A stretch of DNA of 36,959 nucleotides from an uncultured Ruminococcus sp. (GTDB taxonomy: Bacteria; Bacillota; Clostridia; UBA1212), in the NCBI GenBank assembly GCA_902792515.1, contig CADAZX010000021.1, forward strand, positions 1-36,959. Direction: 5' to 3'. The position numbers were made by a program, and so were the translations under genes. Under the pieces are notes generated by a model that was given only the letters and a program-made list of their open reading frames with translations, did no database searches and was not told the origin of the DNA. Every line of letters starts with the position of its first letter. The first letter of the stretch is position 1. Of the stretch, positions 23,095-32,102 are shown piece by piece.

Positions 23095-25791
23095 TTATTT
23101 TTTCCTCTCGGCCGTCACGACGATTATTCCGGGCTTGACGTAAGAGAACTCCGCCGACGAACCGGCGACCTCCCCGATAACGTTCCCATCCGGGTCGGTA
23201 TAGGCGATCGAGACGACCTCGTAGCTGCCTCTTGGCGAAGTTTCGACCTTGATGGGCTCGCCCTGCTTGAGCTCGACGACCTTGTACGCGGTGGTTTTTT
23301 CGCCGTTGATCGTGACGTGGCAGCGGTTGGCGTTGTACTGGACCGTTATGCAGCTGCCGACGCTCATAACGAACTTCGAGTAGTCGAGTCCGAACGCGTC
23401 GCACATTAGACGGATCGCGATTTTCGTCCTGTTTTCGGCAAATCTGCGCATCGCTTCGACGCCTGACCTGTAGTTCGAAACCGACGCGCCCCAGCGCTGC
23501 GTCTGCAGCTCGAGAACGTTTTCGCGGCCGGCGACGATGACGTCGAGGTCAGAAGTCAGATTTTGCGGCGTCAGAATATCGTTGCAGACGCGGTAGAAGC
23601 GCTCCTGGAAGCGCGCGCGGAAGGCGTCGTTTTCGATCAGGGCGTGCATCATCGAGCCGATGACACAGTTCGTCGAGTGGAGCGTGTGCATAATGGTCGC
23701 CTCGTAGTCGGTGAATTCGTAGAACGCGCAGCCGAAGTCGAGGTCGAGAAGCGTGAAGTGCCACTTCGTGTCGAAATGTGACGGGTCGGCGTCACCCGCG
23801 CGGTTGCGCCAGACCTTGATGTTGTTTTCGGGCCAGTCGAGCGAGTTGAAAAACTGCCGCGCGACGTACATGTCGATGAACGAGTCGAGGTCGATGCGGG
23901 CCGCGACGTAGTTGAAATACTTTTCGACCTTGAGGTCGTGCGTGCGCATGTAGAGCACGAGGTCGTTGAACGGCTGGGCGTCGCTCTCGGTGCCGGACAT
24001 CACGACGTAGTCGGCGTTCTGGTTGGTGTGCACCTGGGAGTAGTCGCTCTCGATGACCGCGACGTTGTCGGCGTCGATACCGTAGTGCGACTCCACGTAC
24101 TGGCCGGTGTAGCGCTCGCGCAGGTTGTAGACGCCCCAGAACTCGCCGTTGAAGAAAACGAGCACCGGCGCGTAGGCCATCGTGTCGATCTTGAGGTTGC
24201 GGCACGCCCGCTGCATGTACGCGTCTCTGATGTAGGTCATTCCGCAATCGTTGCCGGAGTTCCTGATGAGGAGGCGCGAAAACTCGGTAATGCGCTGGCC
24301 CTTGGAGTTGACCGAGTAGCCGTCGAACGCGTCGAAGTAGAGCTTGTTTTCGTAGCCGCCCGTCTGGTTGAGTTCCTTGCGGAAGAAAAGCTTGAGCGAC
24401 TTCATAGGCGCGCCGGAGGAGCCGTGGCCGCTGACGGAGAGCTCGACGTTGGAGTATCCGTGGCGGACGCCTTCCTTGTCGAAAAACTCGAGGCACGCCT
24501 GCCCGCGCGGGTTCGGTATGTTTTCGGAAGGGTAGTAGTGGTTGTAAAAACCGGGGTCCCCGATCATCACGTCGACCGGCAGCGAAAACGCCATCACGTT
24601 CACGCCGTACTCCTTCATCGCGGACGAGACAAAGTACGACGACGTGAAAACGTCCGAATACGTGCCGTCGGGAGCTTTCGAGCAGGCCCTCAGAGAGTAC
24701 CCGCCGATCATTTTGCTGACCTTGGGCGAATAGCTGCTGCCCATAGCAAGGGCGACCTGCTTGACCGTTTCGCGCCTGCGGAGCGCGGTGGAATCCTTCA
24801 GCTCAACCGGGGCCTTATAAAGCTTCCTCGTGTCGGAAACAGAAGGATCGGTGCCGTCGAGCGTGTAGTAAATCTCATACCCTTCGCGCGCGGTGAGCGT
24901 CACGCTGACAGTGTCCGAATAGAAGCCCGCGGGAACGCTGAAATCGACTTCGTTTATGACGCACTGCTTCACGCTGCCCGCCGGCCCCTGCGACGACTGC
25001 GGAACGATCTGCCTGAGCTTCGCGGAGTTGGCCTTCGTGAGGTTGACGACCTGCCAGCCGCTGTCCTGAATGAGCGCCGTCCGCACCGCGTACTTCGACT
25101 TTGAGATGTCGTCGACCACGCCGGTGTCAAAATAGTAGCTCTCGGTGGCGCAAAAATACGACAGTTTTGTCTTTATTTCCGCCGGATTAACCGCCGGATC
25201 GGGCTCCATGCCCGCAAGCGTGAGGAGCAGGGAAATTTCCTTGTTGTCGAGCTTGACGTTCCAGAACGCGTCAAACGCGTCGAGACTGATGACCTCGTAC
25301 GACCTGTCGTACTTGTCGCTGCCGGCGCATTTGACAAGGTAGAAGCCGCCCGCCTTTACGGAAGCGCCGCCGTCGAACCTGAACTGCGAATACGCGGTGT
25401 TGCCGAGCGTTTTGTAGTAGAGCGCGAGGCCGTCGAGACTTATGTCCTTGCCGGACGAGTTGTAGAGCTCGATAAAAGACGATTCCGTGGCGGCGTCCTT
25501 TTTGGCGGAGTTCCCGTAGACCTTGGAGATGATGAGTCCCTCGTAAGGGGCCAGCATCGCCTGCATCTGTTCGTTGTCGGGAACGGCAGTCGGCTGCTCA
25601 GCCGGCGCGGCCGACTGATGCGCGGGGCCGTTGCCCGGACCACCCGGACCTCCCGGACCGCCGTCGCAGCCCGCGAGAGGCAGCGCAGCGAAAAGCAAAA
25701 AGACGGCCATGGCGGCTGCCGTGGCCGCGCGAAGAAGGCTCTTCCCGCGGCGCGTTATTCGGTTGGAAAATCCGTGTGCGTGTTCTGCCAT
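23095..25791 (-). CDS. CotH-family lipoprotein with lamin-tail and chitobiase-C-like domains
   Basis: An 898-residue lipoprotein with lipobox LAGC (Cys42) and a Gly/Pro-rich neck. Residues of about 85-175 form a lamin-tail domain (SSFIELYNSSGKDISLDG). Residues of about 285-350 resemble the chitobiase C-terminal/FN3-like module (YEIYYTLDGTDPS). Residues of about 395-800 are the CotH kinase-like domain, with RLLIRNSGND, FFNGEFWGVYNLRERYTG, NIKVWRN and the metal-site-like LLDLDFG. A small beta-domain ends the protein (about 812-898). Some CotH proteins phosphorylate other proteins at the spore surface; here the export signal and accessory domains point to a cell-surface role, and activity outside the membrane would need an ATP source. 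A ribosome site is weak (AAGGA 11 nt upstream, at the edge of the repeat array). Confidence 0.85.
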   Translation of the reverse strand: MAEHAHGFSNRITRRGKSLLRAATAAAMAVFLLFAALPLAGCDGGPGGPGGPGNGPAHQSAAPAEQPTAVPDNEQMQAMLAPYEGLIISKVYGNSAKKDAATESSFIELYNSSGKDISLDGLALYYKTLGNTAYSQFRFDGGASVKAGGFYLVKCAGSDKYDRSYEVISLDAFDAFWNVKLDNKEISLLLTLAGMEPDPAVNPAEIKTKLSYFCATESYYFDTGVVDDISKSKYAVRTALIQDSGWQVVNLTKANSAKLRQIVPQSSQGPAGSVKQCVINEVDFSVPAGFYSDTVSVTLTAREGYEIYYTLDGTDPSVSDTRKLYKAPVELKDSTALRRRETVKQVALAMGSSYSPKVSKMIGGYSLRACSKAPDGTYSDVFTSSYFVSSAMKEYGVNVMAFSLPVDVMIGDPGFYNHYYPSENIPNPRGQACLEFFDKEGVRHGYSNVELSVSGHGSSGAPMKSLKLFFRKELNQTGGYENKLYFDAFDGYSVNSKGQRITEFSRLLIRNSGNDCGMTYIRDAYMQRACRNLKIDTMAYAPVLVFFNGEFWGVYNLRERYTGQYVESHYGIDADNVAVIESDYSQVHTNQNADYVVMSGTESDAQPFNDLVLYMRTHDLKVEKYFNYVAARIDLDSFIDMYVARQFFNSLDWPENNIKVWRNRAGDADPSHFDTKWHFTLLDLDFGCAFYEFTDYEATIMHTLHSTNCVIGSMMHALIENDAFRARFQERFYRVCNDILTPQNLTSDLDVIVAGRENVLELQTQRWGASVSNYRSGVEAMRRFAENRTKIAIRLMCDAFGLDYSKFVMSVGSCITVQYNANRCHVTINGEKTTAYKVVELKQGEPIKVETSPRGSYEVVSIAYTDPDGNVIGEVAGSSAEFSYVKPGIIVVTAERKK

Positions 25792-25803
25792 AATTGGGAC
25801 GTC

Positions 25804-25911
25804 CTTGGTTGCGTTGATAGTCTTGGTGATTCTGACAGCCTTGGCGGCCTTGACAGCCTTGGTAAATCTGACAGCCTTGGTGACCTTGATGGTCTTGGCG
25901 GCCTTGGCGGT
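25804..25911 (-). repeat. Tandem 18-nt repeat array (six units)
   Basis: Six contiguous 18-nt units (starts 25804, 25822, 25840, 25858, 25876, 25894), each opening CTTGG on the plus strand, with GACAGC or similar endings. On the minus strand, the sense strand of the downstream gene, every unit contributes a CCAAG, and the first one extends into CCAAGGAC, which supplies the only ribosome-site candidate of the CotH-type gene. A degraded seventh unit follows at 25912-25928. Confidence 0.85.
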
Positions 25912-25936
25912 GTTTTAGCGGCCTTGGCTGATGAAA

Positions 25937-25972
25937 GGCGCGCCCCCTAAAAAAGCCGGAAGGGGGCGCGCC
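25937..25972 (-). terminator. Terminator of the CotH-RCC1 gene
   Basis: GGCGCGCCCCCT (25937-25948) pairs perfectly with AGGGGGCGCGCC (25961-25972). On the minus strand TTTC follows. It lies 17 nt past the stop of the 25990-30000 gene. Confidence 0.75.
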
Positions 25973-25989
25973 GCCTTTAGTAATTAAAC

Positions 25990-28900
25990 CTATGAAACGG
26001 TTACCGTCGAGAAGCCGGTCACCTCGGAAGTGGAGCCGTTGCCGTGCTGGCCGAAGTTGTTTTCGCCGAGGATCTTGACCTTGCCGTCGTTCATGAGGAA
26101 CGCGGAGAAGCCGTAGCCGGCCGCGACGCCTTTAACGGTGCCGCCCAGGTCGAGGTCGGCGGTGACGCCGTTGACGGTCGCGCCGCCGATACCGTTGCCC
26201 TGGTTGAGACCGTAGACGCGAACGGTGCCGTCCTTCATCAGGATGAGTATGTTGCTGAACAGGATCGAGGCGGAGGCGACGTTTTTGCTCTCGAGGAGCG
26301 CCGCGCCGTGGCTGCCGCTGCCCTGGGTGAAGCTTGCGAGATCGCGCCAGCCGGCGTAGTAGAGCTTGCCGTCCTCGGTGACGAGGATCATTTCATGCTC
26401 GCCGCTCTCGATGTACGAGACGCCGCTGAGAAGCTTATAGGGCGTTGTGAAGTTGTCGGTTCCGTTGTTGAACTTGTTCCACCTGCCGTCGCCGAGAATG
26501 AAGCAGTCGCCGTTTGCGTTGAGGTAGGCGGTGTTGCGGCGGCCCGCGGAAATGTCGGTGACGTTCGTAGCGATCTTCTGGAACGAGGACGTGCTGCTGC
26601 CGTAGTTGGCTGTTCCGAGCTGGCCGTAGCTGTTGTTGCCGATGCCCCAGAGAACGCCGCTCTTGTCGAGAACGAGCAGATGGTCGAAGCCGACGCTGAT
26701 GTCGACGGCGTCGCCGGAGAAGTCGACGATGCCCCAGCCCGGCGTGCCCGCGGTCCTGCCGAGAGCGGGGCCGTTGGAGCCGATCGAATAGATCTCGCCG
26801 TCAAGGGTGAGCACCGCCGCGGTAATCGCCGCGAAGTTGCTGTTTTCGTTGTCGTTGCTCTTGCAGACGGAAATTCTCGCGACGTTGTCCATAATGAACC
26901 TCGGCTTCGTCACGTTTGTGACTGCCGCGCCGGCGTCGAGAATGTTGTTGCAGTTGTAGCCCCATCCGTAGAGCTTGCCGCTCTCGTCGAGGTAGTAGAT
27001 CGTGTAGCCTGCCGCGGTGATGCCGGGGTGAACCGTGATGCCGGTGTTGCCCGCGCTGTTCTTGGAGGCCTCGATCGAGAACGTTCCCGACTTGCTCACC
27101 GTGAACGACGCGCTCGCGCCATTCTTGGTGGTCGCTTTTCCGTCGGCGTCGGTGAACGTTATCGACTTGATTGTGTAGCCGGACTTCGCGGTCGCCTCGA
27201 CGTGGTAGGTGGCCTGATTTTCGAACTTCTGAGTCCAGCCGTTCGCGACGGCGTTGCCGTTGATCTTGACGGTTGCGCGCGACTCGAGGAACGAGACGGA
27301 AACGTAATTGCCCGTAAGGCTCATGAGGTACGACTCGTTGACGCCGAAGTAGCTGCAGAGGTACGAGATCGCGTAGGGGTTTCGGTTGCGCAGGAAGTTG
27401 CGGATCAGAGACACGCCGCTGTTGTACGCGGACCAGTTGGCGCCGTCGCCGCTGCCCCATCTGTCAACCTGAAGCTGGAACACGTTCTTGCGCTCCGCGA
27501 CGATCTTGTCGAGCTCGGCCTCCATTTCGGAAGGCACGTAGATCTCGTTCACGACCTCGTAGAACCTCGCGAGGAAGAGCTTTTTGAACGACTCGTTCTG
27601 GATCAGGGCGTTCATGATGTTGCCGACAACGCAGTGCGTCGTGTTGATCCAGCCGTAGTAGTTGCTCGCGGGGCCCGTGTCGATGCCCGGGAAGTCGAGA
27701 CCGAAGTCCATGTCGAGAAGCGAGAAGCGCCACTTTGTGTAGCCCTTCGTGCGGTCTGCGTCGCCTGCGCGGTTGCGCCAGACCTTGATGTTGTTCTCGG
27801 GCCAGTCGCGGGCGCTGAAGTAGATTCTCGCGATGTACATGTCGATGAACGAGTCGATGTCCATCCTGTCGGTGACGTACTTGTACGACGTCGCGTTCGT
27901 CATGCTGTGGTTCTTGATGTAACTGACGAGCTGGTTGAACGGGTCGGCGTCGTCGTCGAGACCGGACGTGACTACGTAAGGCGCGTTCTGGTTCGTGTGA
28001 ACCTGCGAGTAGTCGCTTTCGATCAGCGCGACGTTGTCCTTGTCGACGCCGTAATGCTCTTCAACGTAGTCGCCGCTGTAGCGTTCGCGGACGTTGTAGA
28101 GGCCCCAGAATTCGCCGTTGAAAAATACGAGAGCCGGCGCGTAGGCCTGCGTTTCGAGGTTAAGCTTGCGGCTGACACGCTGCATGACGACGTCGCGGAT
28201 GTACGTCTGAGCGCAGTCGTTGCCGGAGTTTCTGATGAGCAGGCGCGCGAACTCGGTGATCGTCTGACCCTTGACGTTTGTGGAGTAGCCCTTGAAAAGG
28301 TCGTAGTAGAGCTTGTCGTCCATTCCGCCGCCCGGGTTGTTCGCCTTTTTATAGTAGATTTTGAGCGACTTCATGTGCCAGCCGGAGGAGCCGTGACCGC
28401 TCACGGAGAACTCTACGTTGGAGTATCCGCGGCGCACGCCGTTTTCGTCGAAAACCTCCATGACGCCTGTTCCGCGCATGTTCGGGTCGTTCGTGCTCGG
28501 GTAGTAGTGGTTGTAGAAGCCCTCGGAGCCGCAAATGACTTCCTTGGGAAGAGTGACCGACATGACGGTCACTTTGTAGTTCTGCATCGCGGACGAGACG
28601 AAATACGAAGAGGTATAATTGTCCGTGGAAACGGAGCCGTTCGTCGCGTACGCGGTGATGACGTGGCCGCCGATAATGTTAGTCACGCTCGGGCGGTACC
28701 TGTTGTCGCCCATTTTTGTAGCGACGTATTTTGTCGTCTCGCCGAAGCCCTTCCTCGTGGTGTCGGGAAGGCTGATCGGTGCGGTGTATTTGACACGCGT
28801 GACCGACGTTTTCGGATCGGAGCCGTCGGTGGTGAAGTAGATCGTGTAGCCGGATGCCGCGGTGAGCGTGAGGGACTGGGCGGACGTATAGAAGCCCGGA

Positions 28901-30000
28901 GTCAGACTGAAACGCACCTCGTTCAGGAGGCAGCGCGTGATCGCGTTGGTGCCGTTCGAGGCCTTCGGAGAGATCTCGGCGAGAGTCACGGAGTTGGCCT
29001 TGCCGAGGTTGACGACCTTGTAGCCGCTGTCGGTGGTGAGAGCGGTCCTGACGGCGAATTTGACCTTCGACATGTCGTTGACGTAGCCGGTGTCAAAGTA
29101 GAACGTTTCGGTGGCGCAGAAGTACGCGACCTTTTCGGTGATCTCGGCTGTCTGTGTCGAGACTGAGAGCTTGCGGCCGGAGAGCGCCAGAACGAGCGAG
29201 ATCTCCTTGTTGTCGATCGTTACGGGCCACTCGGCGTCGTAGCGGCTGATCGAGACCATCTCGTTGGCTGTCTTGTACTCCTTGCCGGAGGCGGTGCAGG
29301 AAGCGCACCTGATCAGAAAATAGCCGTTCGCCTTGATCGTTTTGCTGCCGATGCCGAACTGCTTGTAGGCGGCGTCGTTCAGCGTTTTATAGTACACAGA
29401 GAGGCCGTCGAGGCTTATGTCCTTTCCGGTCGTGTTGTAGAGCTCGATAAAACTGTGCTCGCAGATTCCGTCGTTGTTGCCGCCGTTTCCGTATACTCTG
29501 GAGATCACGACGCCCTGATAGTCGGAGAGCTTCGCGCCGGGTTTGGCGGTGGGCTCGGGAGTCGGCTGGGCGGCCGTGGGAGTCGGGGTCGGGGTGGGAG
29601 TGGGCGTAGGCGTCGGAGTCGGAGTGTCGGTAGGCTCGGCCGTCGGTTCGTCCGTGGGTTCTTCCGTGGGCTCTCCGGTCGGGCTTTCCGAGGGTTCGCC
29701 GGTCGGCAGCGCCGTGTCGTCTGCAGGCGTTTCGCTCCCGGCGGGAACGCCGGTCGCTTCTTCGGACGGCTCTTCAGTCTCGTTCGAAGGCGTAGCGGTC
29801 TCCTCTGATGGAGCGGGCGTGTCCTCCCCGGGCGCCGGCGTAGCGGTCACATCGGGAGCTCCGGTGTCGACGACTGCGTCTGTCGGCTCGGGCACCTCGT
29901 TTCCGGGATGTCTGTTGCATCCGATCGAACCCAAAAGCAGGCACAGAGCAAGTGCCGCGGGCAGAACCCTTTTCAATAATCCGGTCATTGAGAAACTCAT
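25990..30000 (-). CDS. CotH-family lipoprotein with C-terminal RCC1-like propeller
   Basis: A 1336-residue lipoprotein if started at 30000, where AAGGA lies 9 nt upstream; an ATG at 30009 is in frame but touches that site. The lipobox is SIGC. Residues of about 35-155 are a Pro/Thr/Glu stalk. A lamin-tail domain follows (about 162-275, HSFIELYNTTGKDISLDG), then a chitobiase-C-like module (about 375-440), the CotH domain (about 473-893: RLLIRNSGND, FNGEFWGLYNVRERYSG, LLDMDFGLDFPG), a bacterial-repeat domain (about 895-985) and RCC1-type repeats (about 990-1336) with GWGYN, YSIGSNG, WGIGNNSYGQLG and ILGENNFGQHG. The paralogue at 23095 has the same core but no propeller. RCC1-like propellers usually mediate binding; the joint use with CotH is not one I know. 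Its promoter shares an element with the XRE-sigma4 gene. Confidence 0.87.
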   Translation of the reverse strand: MSFSMTGLLKRVLPAALALCLLLGSIGCNRHPGNEVPEPTDAVVDTGAPDVTATPAPGEDTPAPSEETATPSNETEEPSEEATGVPAGSETPADDTALPTGEPSESPTGEPTEEPTDEPTAEPTDTPTPTPTPTPTPTPTPTAAQPTPEPTAKPGAKLSDYQGVVISRVYGNGGNNDGICEHSFIELYNTTGKDISLDGLSVYYKTLNDAAYKQFGIGSKTIKANGYFLIRCASCTASGKEYKTANEMVSISRYDAEWPVTIDNKEISLVLALSGRKLSVSTQTAEITEKVAYFCATETFYFDTGYVNDMSKVKFAVRTALTTDSGYKVVNLGKANSVTLAEISPKASNGTNAITRCLLNEVRFSLTPGFYTSAQSLTLTAASGYTIYFTTDGSDPKTSVTRVKYTAPISLPDTTRKGFGETTKYVATKMGDNRYRPSVTNIIGGHVITAYATNGSVSTDNYTSSYFVSSAMQNYKVTVMSVTLPKEVICGSEGFYNHYYPSTNDPNMRGTGVMEVFDENGVRRGYSNVEFSVSGHGSSGWHMKSLKIYYKKANNPGGGMDDKLYYDLFKGYSTNVKGQTITEFARLLIRNSGNDCAQTYIRDVVMQRVSRKLNLETQAYAPALVFFNGEFWGLYNVRERYSGDYVEEHYGVDKDNVALIESDYSQVHTNQNAPYVVTSGLDDDADPFNQLVSYIKNHSMTNATSYKYVTDRMDIDSFIDMYIARIYFSARDWPENNIKVWRNRAGDADRTKGYTKWRFSLLDMDFGLDFPGIDTGPASNYYGWINTTHCVVGNIMNALIQNESFKKLFLARFYEVVNEIYVPSEMEAELDKIVAERKNVFQLQVDRWGSGDGANWSAYNSGVSLIRNFLRNRNPYAISYLCSYFGVNESYLMSLTGNYVSVSFLESRATVKINGNAVANGWTQKFENQATYHVEATAKSGYTIKSITFTDADGKATTKNGASASFTVSKSGTFSIEASKNSAGNTGITVHPGITAAGYTIYYLDESGKLYGWGYNCNNILDAGAAVTNVTKPRFIMDNVARISVCKSNDNENSNFAAITAAVLTLDGEIYSIGSNGPALGRTAGTPGWGIVDFSGDAVDISVGFDHLLVLDKSGVLWGIGNNSYGQLGTANYGSSTSSFQKIATNVTDISAGRRNTAYLNANGDCFILGDGRWNKFNNGTDNFTTPYKLLSGVSYIESGEHEMILVTEDGKLYYAGWRDLASFTQGSGSHGAALLESKNVASASILFSNILILMKDGTVRVYGLNQGNGIGGATVNGVTADLDLGGTVKGVAAGYGFSAFLMNDGKVKILGENNFGQHGNGSTSEVTGFSTVTVS

Positions 30001-30116
30001 CTCTTCCATTCCTTACAAAAATAATAGTCTTTTAATTCGCCGGCGAAAACGCTTTTCCGTCCCGTGAAGTCATCCTTCGCGTGACCGGAAGCGCGCCGGT
30101 TTGACGTTGTTTGTTG

Positions 30117-30146
30117 ATTATAACACAAGAATTCCGTTTTTGCTAC
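30117..30146 (-). promoter_or_regulatory. Extended -10 promoter of the CotH-RCC1 gene
   Basis: On the minus strand TGT-TATAAT (TATAAT at 30122-30117) follows TTCTTG, which follows GTAGCAAAAA after 5 nt (30146-30126). No standard -35 is apparent. The bipartite element is the same as at 20926-20946, but stands 3 nt closer to the -10. Confidence 0.65.
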
Positions 30147-30177
30147 TTTTATTATTAAATCGCGCGCGTTTTAAGGT

Positions 30178-30205
30178 TCTTTTATGAAACCTCTTTTATG
30201 AAACC
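30178..30205. repeat. Tandem 14-nt duplication
   Basis: TCTTTTATGAAACC occurs twice without a gap (30178-30191 and 30192-30205), between the divergent promoters of the CotH-RCC1 and GH123-like genes. The rest of 30010-30371 holds the two promoters and no gene. Confidence 0.85.
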
Positions 30206-30285
30206 AAAATGGAAGGCGGCGGGCGTCACGCGGGAGGGCGGCGGGATCCGGGCGGCCGGGGACGGTTCCTCGCGCATGTTCACGG

Positions 30286-30314
30286 TTGAAAAAAACGCGC
30301 GGGAATGGTATAGT
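30286..30314 (+). promoter_or_regulatory. Promoter of the GH123-like pair
   Basis: TTGAAA (30286-30291), a 17-bp spacer and TATAGT (30309-30314), with an extended TG one base upstream of the -10. Confidence 0.75.
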
Positions 30315-30371
30315 TAGTATACAAAAAATCACGGGGGAGCCCGTCCTGAAAACGGAGACGAAAGACGAAAA

Positions 30372-32015
30372 ATGAAAAAAAGTAACAATTTAGCAGCGCG
30401 GGCTGTTCTGGCCGCGGTCACGGCAGCCGTTCTGATATCTGGGCTGATGCTGGCGGGCTGCGAAAAATCGGAGGGAAGAACTATGTGGTTTGAGTCACCC
30501 ATGAAAAAGATTCTGGAAGACACGCAGCCGGGAAACCGCACCTCCTACACGGTGTACATGGCCCGCGAGGAGTACGAGGGCTGCCAGGCGGTGTTCAGGT
30601 ACCGGTATACGGTGGGAGCGGCGCACGTGGAAATCAGCGAGCCTTTGAACGGCAAGGGCGAGGCGCTGAAATATGAGGTTTTCGCGGAGCACTGCGTTCC
30701 GACGGTCTACTCAGGCCCGTTTTTTCTCGACCCGGAGCTGAACGGCAAGGCGGCCAACTACCCCGACGCGCTCAAGCCCCTCGACGACGAGATCCCGCTC
30801 TACTCGAACGTCTCCACGCCTGTCTACATCCTTTTCGACTCGCACGGAGCCGCCGCGGGAGACTATAAATCGACCGTCACGGTCACCGAAAACGGCAGGG
30901 TGATCGACAAAGGCGAGATCACCGTCCACGTCTGGCATTTCAGCCTTCCCGTCAAGAAGACGATGCAGACCGCCGTCGGACTCAGCAAGGCCGACATCGC
31001 GAAAATGCACGGTCTCACCGAGGGCTCGGAAAAGAACGCGGAGTACCGGAAATACTACGAGTTTCTGCTCGAGCACAACCTAAGCGCCTACTCGCTGCCG
31101 TACGACATTCTGGACGAGCGCGCCGACAAGTACATGGACGACCCGCGCGTGACGTCTTTCAGGGTGCCCTACGCGGAGGACGACAAGATCCGCGCCTACT
31201 ATGAAAAGCTCAGCACGAAAAAGGAGTGGCTCGACAAGGCCTACTTCTACCCGATAGACGAACCCGCCGACTACGCGGACTACATGAAGATAATCGACGC
31301 CGGCCGCCGGCTTGGCGGGCTGTTCCCGGGCTACAGGCTCTGCGTACCGTTCTTTATCGACCCGGAAATGGGCGACGGCAGCGACGCGATAACGCACGTT
31401 TCCGAGGTGCTCAACGTCTGGTGCCCGAAGCTTCACGTTTTCGACTCGGCGAACATCTACAACGACGTCCAGATGAAGCGCGAAAAGCCGTTCGCGGAGA
31501 GAATGCTCGACGAAAAGCGGGGCGGCGACGACCTCTGGTGGTACGTCTGCTGGGAACCGGGCGATCCGTACACGAACCTCTACGTAAACATGCAGGGCGT
31601 AAAGAACCGCGCGATCTTCTGGCAGGCGGACCTCTACGGCGTGAACGGCTTCCTGTACTGGAGGGTGAACTTCTGGGAGCAGATCAAGGACCCATGGCAG
31701 GACCAGAACACCGTCAAATGGCTGACGCCTTACGTCTACGGCGACGGTTCGCTTGTCTACAACGGGAACGCTGTCGGCGTCGACGGCGCATGCTCTTCTC
31801 TGAGGCTTGAGGCGGTCCGCGACGGAATCGACGACTACGAGATGATCCAAATGGCGCGCGAGCTCGGAATTCCCGAGAGCGTTATCTCGAAAACCGTCGG
31901 CATCGTGGCGAGGAGCGTTTCCGACTTCACGGAGGACGACGGCGACATCGAAAACGCGCGGTACATTCTGGGCACGATGATCGATCGCGAGTTTCTGAAA
32001 AAGAACGGAAAATAA
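30372..32015 (+). CDS. GH123/DUF4091-like lipoprotein, first copy
   Basis: A 547-residue lipoprotein (lipobox LAGC, Cys30). It resembles the DUF4091/GH123 group, whose characterised members include N-acetyl-beta-galactosaminidases. An N-terminal beta-sandwich (about 35-200, with YTVYMAREEYEGCQAVF) precedes a TIM-barrel-like region. The probable catalytic pair is Asp296-Glu297 in FYPIDEPAD, matching the Asp-Glu of substrate-assisted enzymes. Also typical are DDLWWYVCWEPGDPYTNLY, IFWQADLYGVNGFLYW, YGDGSLVY and SLRLEAVRDGIDDYE. The ribosome site is weak (CGGAG 13 nt upstream). A paralogue of almost the same length follows after 87 nt with no clear terminator between, so the two are probably co-transcribed. 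The true glycan substrate is not visible. Confidence 0.82.
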   Translation: MKKSNNLAARAVLAAVTAAVLISGLMLAGCEKSEGRTMWFESPMKKILEDTQPGNRTSYTVYMAREEYEGCQAVFRYRYTVGAAHVEISEPLNGKGEALKYEVFAEHCVPTVYSGPFFLDPELNGKAANYPDALKPLDDEIPLYSNVSTPVYILFDSHGAAAGDYKSTVTVTENGRVIDKGEITVHVWHFSLPVKKTMQTAVGLSKADIAKMHGLTEGSEKNAEYRKYYEFLLEHNLSAYSLPYDILDERADKYMDDPRVTSFRVPYAEDDKIRAYYEKLSTKKEWLDKAYFYPIDEPADYADYMKIIDAGRRLGGLFPGYRLCVPFFIDPEMGDGSDAITHVSEVLNVWCPKLHVFDSANIYNDVQMKREKPFAERMLDEKRGGDDLWWYVCWEPGDPYTNLYVNMQGVKNRAIFWQADLYGVNGFLYWRVNFWEQIKDPWQDQNTVKWLTPYVYGDGSLVYNGNAVGVDGACSSLRLEAVRDGIDDYEMIQMARELGIPESVISKTVGIVARSVSDFTEDDGDIENARYILGTMIDREFLKKNGK

Positions 32016-32102
32016 GGCGGAGAATAACTCTTGACACCGGCGGGGGAAAAGTAAAAGCAAATAAAAAACCGCCCGTGCCATGTTTTTGGGAGCTGACTGA
32101 AA

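Noticed and set aside
22945..23409. Repeat-coded plus-strand protein through the 24-nt array
   Set aside because: The open frame follows from the unit being a multiple of three. The rest runs antisense through the CotH gene and there is no ribosome site.
26044..29166. Very long plus-strand open frame opposite the CotH-RCC1 gene
   Set aside because: It is antisense to a gene with clear domains, its translation is an Arg/Val/Ala/Asp-rich mirror typical of GC-rich antisense frames, and it has no ribosome site.
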